Assembly: GCA_002331025.1 (NCBI GenBank)
Contig: DCYG01000020.1
Span: forward strand, 1-64,000
Reading direction: 5' to 3'
Length of the DNA: 64,000 nt
Source of the DNA: Firmicutes bacterium UBA2116
Lineage (GTDB): Bacteria; Bacillota; Clostridia; Tissierellales; Sedimentibacteraceae
Shown piece after piece: positions 59,039 through 64,000 of the stretch. The notes beneath the pieces are model-generated. The model was not told the DNA's origin, ran no database searches, and was given only the letters and a program-made list of their open reading frames with translations. Both the position numbers and the translations under genes were made by a program. The stretch's first letter is position 1. Every line of letters begins with the position of its first letter.

Positions 59039-60802
59039 TTATTGATTATTTATCGGCAGGATTGCATCATTCTCCGGCACCGACTGACTCGGCATTAAAT
59101 CCTTTGTACTTCCTGTAACCACAAGCTGACCTTCCTCTAATCCGCTGAGAATCTCTACGAACATATCGTTCATTAAGCCAACCTCTATCTCAACTATTTC
59201 AACCTCATTTCCTTCGGTTAAAACTTCAACCTTTTGTTTGCCGTTTTCTTCGAATACTGCTTCTATCGGTACTAACAAGGTATCCAATGATTCCCCGGAA
59301 TCAACGAAGCAGTTTGTATTCATACCGGGTCTGAGTCCTTCTCTTCCTTCGACCTTTATCTGGACGTTATAAACAGTCTTTCCGTCTCTGTCCGTATATT
59401 GATTAAGATGCGTTACGACACCGTCAAAAGTTTCTCCCGGCAATGCATCAACTGTCACTATAACAGGGGCATCCTGACTGATGTATAAAACGTCAAGATC
59501 GGATACCGTGGTATAAATGTACATTTCATTTGTATTATACATATCTAACAGCTGCAATGACCATTGGTCGCTTGAATCAGAAGCTACTATTGTATCTCCT
59601 TCTCTGTACATAACGTAAGAAACCATTCCGTCGGAAGGAGCTGTAACCATCATCTTAGTTGTCAATTCAGACACTTTATCAATTTTCTTATAGAGCTGTT
59701 CTATTTCGTCTTTTATTTTTCTGATATCCTCTATTTTACTTTGAATTGACTCTGTAACATCATTGCCTGCAATTCTGATTAAGGTCTGTCCCTCTTCAAC
59801 AAATTCATTTTCACTTACCAAAACCTCTGTGGCAATTACAGTAGTATCTAAACTGCCTGTGTAATAAACCTTTTTCTCGTTAAGGTAAGAAGAAACAATT
59901 GCAGTAAAGTTTAATGAATAAAGGGGTGTTCCGTTTTCTTGTTTATATATAATTGCTTTCATTCCAGGTTGTACGAGCCCCGGATTTACTGCCTCAATCA
60001 TTCCGTTGTGAACATAGTATATCATATCCGTTGACGGTACGGCATTTTCATTTAATGATGTTATTTTTCCAGTTACAAATCCATTAAATACAGGACCTTC
60101 TTTTTCTTTTACACTTCCATCAATGTCAGTGTATTTAATCATTCTCGTAATTTGCATCTGAACTTCTTCACCTTCCTCGAGGCTATCAAATTCATGCTGA
60201 TTAACCTTAAACGGTATTTTAACCACGCTGTCATCTACTATCGTAGCTAATAGACCACTTTCTAACATATCACCTTCAGTTATGGACAATGCACTTACCC
60301 TGCCTCTTATTGGCGCAGTTATAACAATTCCTTCATTAGGGTTTACCTGTGATACATCCGTTATATCCTTGTTTATTATTTTGCCTAAGGCTATTGTTTT
60401 TTCACTTATGGAACTTTGCTTATCCTGTATGCTTTGTGTAAGATCATCCAATATTTCACCAAGGTTTTCTGCTGACAAACGAACTAAGTTGTCTCCTTTT
60501 TTTATCATTTGATTTGTATCTACAAATAATTCTTCAACCTTGTATGTAACGGAAATGCTCATGCCGTTAGCATCGGTTATACCCTCCGGCTTCGGTGCGG
60601 ATATGGAACCGCCCCAGTTTCCGTTTAATTGTCCTGTTATATTAACTCCTTGCTTTATATCTCCTCTTGTTACCTCTTTCGTAGCGTATCTCGGCTCATT
60701 TGAAACCTGAGAAGAGTCCGGGACTAACATTTTTGCAGTAAAATAACCGCCGGTAAATATTAAGCCTACTACTAATATAATTGAAACTATCTTTTTATAC
60801 AT
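59039..60802 (-). CDS. HlyD/MacA-like membrane-fusion (adaptor) protein
   Basis: A 587-residue adaptor with an N-terminal membrane helix (about 6-25), biotinyl-lipoyl-like and barrel domains that appear twice (ITAPIRGRVSALSITEGDML near 160 and TAPSDGMVSYVMYREGDTIV near 395), a coiled-coil stretch (about 350-385) and a C-terminal MacA-like barrel (LRPGMNTNCFVDSGE, VPIEAVFEENGKQKV). It is longer than MacA (about 370), mainly by an extra beta-barrel block. It links to the permease to export small molecules or peptides. Overlaps the ATPase gene by 8 bases. Confidence 0.92.
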   Translation of the reverse strand: MYKKIVSIILVVGLIFTGGYFTAKMLVPDSSQVSNEPRYATKEVTRGDIKQGVNITGQLNGNWGGSISAPKPEGITDANGMSISVTYKVEELFVDTNQMIKKGDNLVRLSAENLGEILDDLTQSIQDKQSSISEKTIALGKIINKDITDVSQVNPNEGIVITAPIRGRVSALSITEGDMLESGLLATIVDDSVVKIPFKVNQHEFDSLEEGEEVQMQITRMIKYTDIDGSVKEKEGPVFNGFVTGKITSLNENAVPSTDMIYYVHNGMIEAVNPGLVQPGMKAIIYKQENGTPLYSLNFTAIVSSYLNEKKVYYTGSLDTTVIATEVLVSENEFVEEGQTLIRIAGNDVTESIQSKIEDIRKIKDEIEQLYKKIDKVSELTTKMMVTAPSDGMVSYVMYREGDTIVASDSSDQWSLQLLDMYNTNEMYIYTTVSDLDVLYISQDAPVIVTVDALPGETFDGVVTHLNQYTDRDGKTVYNVQIKVEGREGLRPGMNTNCFVDSGESLDTLLVPIEAVFEENGKQKVEVLTEGNEVEIVEIEVGLMNDMFVEILSGLEEGQLVVTGSTKDLMPSQSVPENDAILPINNQ

Positions 60803-61496
60803 TTAAAATACCTCCACTGCTTTCATCAGAAACTATTTCTCCATCTACTAATCTTATTATTCTATTTCCGTATTCGGCGATCTCTTCTTCGTGTGTAACC
60901 TGAACAATTGTCATAGATTGTTTTTTATTAAGATCTATAAATAATTCCATAATCAAATCGCCTGTCTTCGTGTCCAAAGCTCCGGTTGGCTCGTCTGCCA
61001 ATATAATTGACGGATTGCCCACTATTGCTCTCGCTATTGCAACTCTTTGCTGCTGCCCTCCGGAAAGCTGCGACGGTAAATGGTGCATTCTTTCCTTAAG
61101 CCCCACCATTTCCAATGCATGCTCAGCTAATTCTTTTCTTTCCTTACCGCTCATTCCTCTATAAATAAGTGGAATTTCAACATTTTTAATCGCATTAGCT
61201 CTGGGAAGCAAATGAAAGTTCTGAAAAACGAAACCGATAAACATATTTCGGATTTCAGACATTTTTGAATCGCTCAGCTTATCCACTACATTGCCGGAAA
61301 GTTCGTAACTGCCGTTTGAAGCATGGTCTAAGCATCCTATTACATTAAGAAGAGTCGATTTTCCCGAACCTGATGGTCCCATGATAGAAACAAATTCTTT
61401 TTCTTTTATTGTAAAAGACACATTTTTTAATGCCTCAACCTGTATTTGTCCTGATTTGTACATTTTGGAGATATTCCCCATCTTTATTATATCCAT
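60795..61496 (-). CDS. ABC transporter ATP-binding protein (LolD/MacB-type)
   Basis: A 233-residue ABC ATPase: Walker A GPSGSGKST (40-48), Q-loop FVFQNFHLLPRANAIKNVEI, signature LSGGQQQRVAIARA and Walker B ILADEPTGALD. It powers the MacB-like permease encoded two genes downstream. The order ATPase, adaptor, permease is the normal Firmicute layout. GAGGTGG precedes the ATG. Confidence 0.96.
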   Translation of the reverse strand: MDIIKMGNISKMYKSGQIQVEALKNVSFTIKEKEFVSIMGPSGSGKSTLLNVIGCLDHASNGSYELSGNVVDKLSDSKMSEIRNMFIGFVFQNFHLLPRANAIKNVEIPLIYRGMSGKERKELAEHALEMVGLKERMHHLPSQLSGGQQQRVAIARAIVGNPSIILADEPTGALDTKTGDLIMELFIDLNKKQSMTIVQVTHEEEIAEYGNRIIRLVDGEIVSDESSGGILNV

Positions 61497-61587
61497 ATTC
61501 CACCTCTCTTTGCGCTATTCTATCAGTCCTCATTATAAGACGTGAAAACCTATAAAAAAGTTCCATAATATCATAAAATTAAGTAAA

Positions 61588-63072
61588 TTATTTTATAACA
61601 TCAATATAAATTGAATCAACCCACACTTTATTTTGACCTTCATATTCTATGTAAATATTTAAATAATCAGCATTTGTCACATTAATAGGAACGGTGAGGG
61701 GAGACCACATATCATTGTATATATCTAATCTTGTATGGAAATTAGATGCCAAAGCACCATTATTGTATGCTTCCAACACTACAGATACCTCAACGTCTTT
61801 TTCAGACTTTATTTTAGCTCCTATTCCGATTTGCTGTTTTAACATATAACTGAATTTTTCATCTGTAAAATCAACAACAGCAAACAAGCTCTTAACTTTT
61901 CCGTCACCTTCATTTTTAATTAACAATGAATTTTTACCTTCCAAATATATATTGTTATCAATTTCCGCCTTCGTCCCGCTGTAACCGGTACTCTCTAAAA
62001 GCTTGTCATTAAAATATATTTCTGTTGAATCGGTAATATCCGAAGGAGGTGTTTCATCTTCAGGGTCTGTCGGTTCTGAAGGACCTTGTTCTCCCGGTTC
62101 TTCATTTTCAATTTGTTCTTTAGGATTTTCGTTTATTGTTTCCTCCGCACTGAACATTTTTATTATTTTATTACCTATTAGCAAAACAATAACAACAATC
62201 AACAAGGAAACAGCTAACCTGAGTATTTCTTTTTTAGAAAATGCATTTTTATTTTTAGTGACTTTTTCTTGTTTGCCGTCTCCGTTCAAATAAATATTTA
62301 ATACCGAATCATCTTCCTGAACGGAATCAGTTTCAGGTTCAATAAAGCTAACATCCGCCTCCGGTTCTTTTTCTGCTGTTTCTTTTTCTTTTATTATGCT
62401 TCTGTTTATATCTGTCACATTTACAGGAGCAAATATCATTCCATAAATAGGTGATTGCTTTAGCTCCTCAAATATATCCTTAGGAAACACATACTCTTTA
62501 GTAAGACATCTAACTATAATTTTGAGAACATCGGGAGGTATAGTATCGGAAATATTGTAGTCAACAATTTCGGTTCCGGAAAAAATATAGTGAAGAATGT
62601 TTCCTAACCTTTTAAAGGTTTCATTGTCTGCAATATCATATTCCTGTTCAAAAACAAGATTTAAATCCACATATAAATTATGATCTTCGTCAACAAAAAT
62701 TCTATCTAAGTCAAGAATTTTTTGTTGAACAACATCAGTCATATTAAATATGTTTTGAGCAAGCATAATAATTTTTTCGGATAAATTAAACTGTTGTTTT
62801 AATGTAAGATTTCCGGTGATACCTTCCTTCAAGCCTTTATATCTGAGGTTTAAGGGGTATGTATAAATGTATATGCGGTCGTCTGTATTATAGGCCTCCA
62901 ATATATTAGATGACAAAGATTTCAACTCAGGTATATTTATCAAATTAATAACTTTCGGACTTGTAATAATATTGCTGTAAAAAATATCTCCCGTTTCATT
63001 TTCCTTGCATTCCACTACTCTTTGAAACGTATTTTCAAAAATAGTTCGGACAATCTTGTAATTATTGTTCAT
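61588..63072 (-). CDS. Kinase-like domain / TM / jelly-roll protein, unknown function
   Basis: A 494-residue protein. The cytosolic part (1-275) has a protein-kinase-like outline: KIVRTIFENTFQRVVECKEN near the start, LDLDRIFVDEDHNLYVDLNL in place of the catalytic loop, ETFKRLGNILHYIFSG later. It has no HRD, DFG or glycine-rich loop, so it should be a pseudokinase. One membrane helix follows (about 281-302), then a Pro/Glu-rich linker (305-345) and a C-terminal beta domain (about 350-494, ending KVWVDSIYIDVI) like a carbohydrate-binding jelly roll. ATG 63072 follows GGAGG. It may sense an outside ligand. Family uncertain. Confidence 0.65.
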   Translation of the reverse strand: MNNNYKIVRTIFENTFQRVVECKENETGDIFYSNIITSPKVINLINIPELKSLSSNILEAYNTDDRIYIYTYPLNLRYKGLKEGITGNLTLKQQFNLSEKIIMLAQNIFNMTDVVQQKILDLDRIFVDEDHNLYVDLNLVFEQEYDIADNETFKRLGNILHYIFSGTEIVDYNISDTIPPDVLKIIVRCLTKEYVFPKDIFEELKQSPIYGMIFAPVNVTDINRSIIKEKETAEKEPEADVSFIEPETDSVQEDDSVLNIYLNGDGKQEKVTKNKNAFSKKEILRLAVSLLIVVIVLLIGNKIIKMFSAEETINENPKEQIENEEPGEQGPSEPTDPEDETPPSDITDSTEIYFNDKLLESTGYSGTKAEIDNNIYLEGKNSLLIKNEGDGKVKSLFAVVDFTDEKFSYMLKQQIGIGAKIKSEKDVEVSVVLEAYNNGALASNFHTRLDIYNDMWSPLTVPINVTNADYLNIYIEYEGQNKVWVDSIYIDVIK

Positions 63073-63219
63073 AAGCACCTCCACGGCATTCTCAGAAAAT
63101 TTGTACTCTACTCCTATATTATCAATTAATTCGACAAAAATAAAGATAAATTTACTAATATTTACATATAAATCGCAGAGAGTACATTAATAGGGTTAGG
63201 ACATAGCAGGGGAATGCAT

Positions 63220-63312
63220 CAAATTTGCTTACTCACTGTCGTTCGTACAAATTTGGCATTCTTTGCATTTGACCTACCAGCCATTTTTCTCTCCCTTCAG
63301 TCGTAAAAATGG
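63220..63312. repeat. Twin-hairpin dispersed repeat, copy 2
   Basis: Hairpin 1 pairs CAAATTTG (63220-63227) with CAAATTTG (63248-63255). Hairpin 2 pairs CCATTTTT (63281-63288) with AAAAATGG (63305-63312). GACCTACCAG lies between them and CATAAAAAAAAG follows, as in the copy at 21777-21869. The second stem differs from that copy on both arms. Confidence 0.8.
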
Positions 63313-63336
63313 GGTTAGGGCATAAAAAAAAGAGGA

Positions 63337-63624
63337 TTATTTTAAACCCTCATCATCGTCAATTTCATATTCTACGTTTTCTATAATATCTTTTTCTTTC
63401 AGATTTTTTTCATTTCCGTAATATTTTTTAGTTTTTTCCGATACTATGCTCATAAGATATACGAACATCAACAAATCATCCAATACACTGAAACCTAATA
63501 TTGGCATAGGGATTAAATCTACCGGGCTCAGTATATAAATAAGAGGTATTATAATCCACCATTTTTCTTTTAATGGAATTTGTTTATCGAAAAGAAATTT
63601 AAATACTAAAAAAATTTTATTCAT
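63337..63624 (-). CDS. DUF1232 (YkvA-like) membrane protein
   Basis: A 95-residue protein with the DUF1232 core: EKWWIIIPLIYILSPVDLIP followed by MPILGFSVLDDLLMFVYLMS. Two short membrane helices and an acidic tail. Function unknown. The ATG at 63624 is 4 bases after the stop of the Usp-domain gene, so it is probably translated by coupling; an earlier TTG at 63639 lies inside the upstream gene. Confidence 0.8.
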   Translation of the reverse strand: MNKIFLVFKFLFDKQIPLKEKWWIIIPLIYILSPVDLIPMPILGFSVLDDLLMFVYLMSIVSEKTKKYYGNEKNLKEKDIIENVEYEIDDDEGLK

Positions 63625-63628
63625 AATA

Positions 63629-64000
63629 TTACAGAACAAACTCCCTGTCCGGAAGCCCTTTTCTTAATTTCGTAACAAAGTTGTTTGAAGGGTCCTTCGC
63701 TCGCGAGCTTCCCAAAACAACGTGTGTTATTTCCATTTCTTCAGCATATTCTACTATAGATTTAATTACATCCTTAGATCTTTTAACCACCAATTCAGCT
63801 CCTACATTTTTAGTTATCATAAACAGATACTCCAATGCTTCGCCGTCGCTGAAATTGTTTAAAAACTTATCATTTTCATTCACCACATGAATTACATACA
63901 GGTTATCGTCCTTTTCCTGTGTTAATTTAACACCTTGCTCTATGAGCTTTTCGCATGTTTTCTGTTGTGTAACACATACCAATACATTTTTATGCATCAC
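63629..64000 (-). CDS. Universal-stress-protein domain protein, start at window edge
   Basis: A Usp-fold domain: KNVLVCVTQQKTCEKLIEQG at the N-terminus, LYVIHVVNEND, ITHVVLGSSRAK and a terminal KLRKGLPDREFVL. It resembles the Usp domain of KdpD and of stand-alone Usp proteins. An ATG at 63997 could be the true start, giving 122 residues, a normal size, but its ribosome site would lie outside the window, so an N-terminal truncation cannot be excluded. It precedes the DUF1232 gene. Confidence 0.75.
   Translation of the reverse strand: MMHKNVLVCVTQQKTCEKLIEQGVKLTQEKDDNLYVIHVVNENDKFLNNFSDGEALEYLFMITKNVGAELVVKRSKDVIKSIVEYAEEMEITHVVLGSSRAKDPSNNFVTKLRKGLPDREFVL

Overview
The window is low-GC DNA from an anaerobic, Gram-positive, spore-forming member of the Clostridia. 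This rests on a complete Rnf complex, many ferredoxin-type and flavodoxin-type proteins, and the sporulation genes bofA, spoIVFA and spoIVFB, in gene orders that match those known from Bacillus and Clostridium (ricT-holB-darA-tmk-decarboxylase-bofA, and maf-radC-mreBCD-...-spoIVFAB). A Sedimentibacter/Tissierella-like host is a guess from gene content, not something the sequence proves.

Layout. 0-15 kb is accessory: a tandem gamma-carbonic-anhydrase-like protein, a gene remnant, an ECF sigma/anti-sigma operon with membrane and orphan proteins, an iron alcohol dehydrogenase, a large lipoprotein that shares a duplicated promoter cassette with that dehydrogenase, a Nudix hydrolase, a flavodoxin-ferredoxin fusion, an RHS-gene scar, and a BlaI/M56-protease/secreted-peptide trio. 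14-20 kb holds csaA, a pirin, gpsA-plsY-der and a DUF512 radical-SAM-like protein. 20-27 kb has an M3 oligopeptidase, a small ferredoxin and the replication/signalling operon decarboxylase-tmk-darA-holB-ricT with bofA upstream. 27-31 kb has a FUSC-type membrane protein, a CofE-like ligase and the NAD salvage pair pncB-pncA.

31.6-41.3 kb is the most interesting block. rnfCDGEAB (ferredoxin:NAD oxidoreductase, ion pumping) lies directly downstream, on the same strand, of a cassette of two DRTGG-domain proteins, an anti-sigma-type ATPase, an FeFe-hydrogenase-like protein lacking the proton-transfer cysteine, a PHP-domain protein and a second GHKL ATPase. This looks like a redox-sensing signalling module rather than a set of enzymes.

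41.5-45 kb holds tRNA-Leu(GAG) with its promoter and terminator, a DUF4143 ATPase, an HD protein, a MntA/HepT toxin-antitoxin pair and several hairpin repeats. 45.2-55.6 kb is the cell-shape and sporulation cluster (maf, radC, mreBCD, a very long class B PBP, a MinD-like protein with a degenerate ATP-binding loop, spoIVFA, spoIVFB), preceded by a NusG-II/Gx-transporter/DUF4321 set. 55.8-64 kb has DUF4241, nrdR, a hotdog thioesterase, a MacAB-like ABC exporter, a kinase-like/TM/jelly-roll protein, DUF1232 and a Usp-domain protein at the window edge.

At least four families of short dispersed palindromic repeats lie between genes; in one case a repeat forms the last codons of a gene. No CRISPR array, rRNA, prophage or intact insertion sequence is visible.
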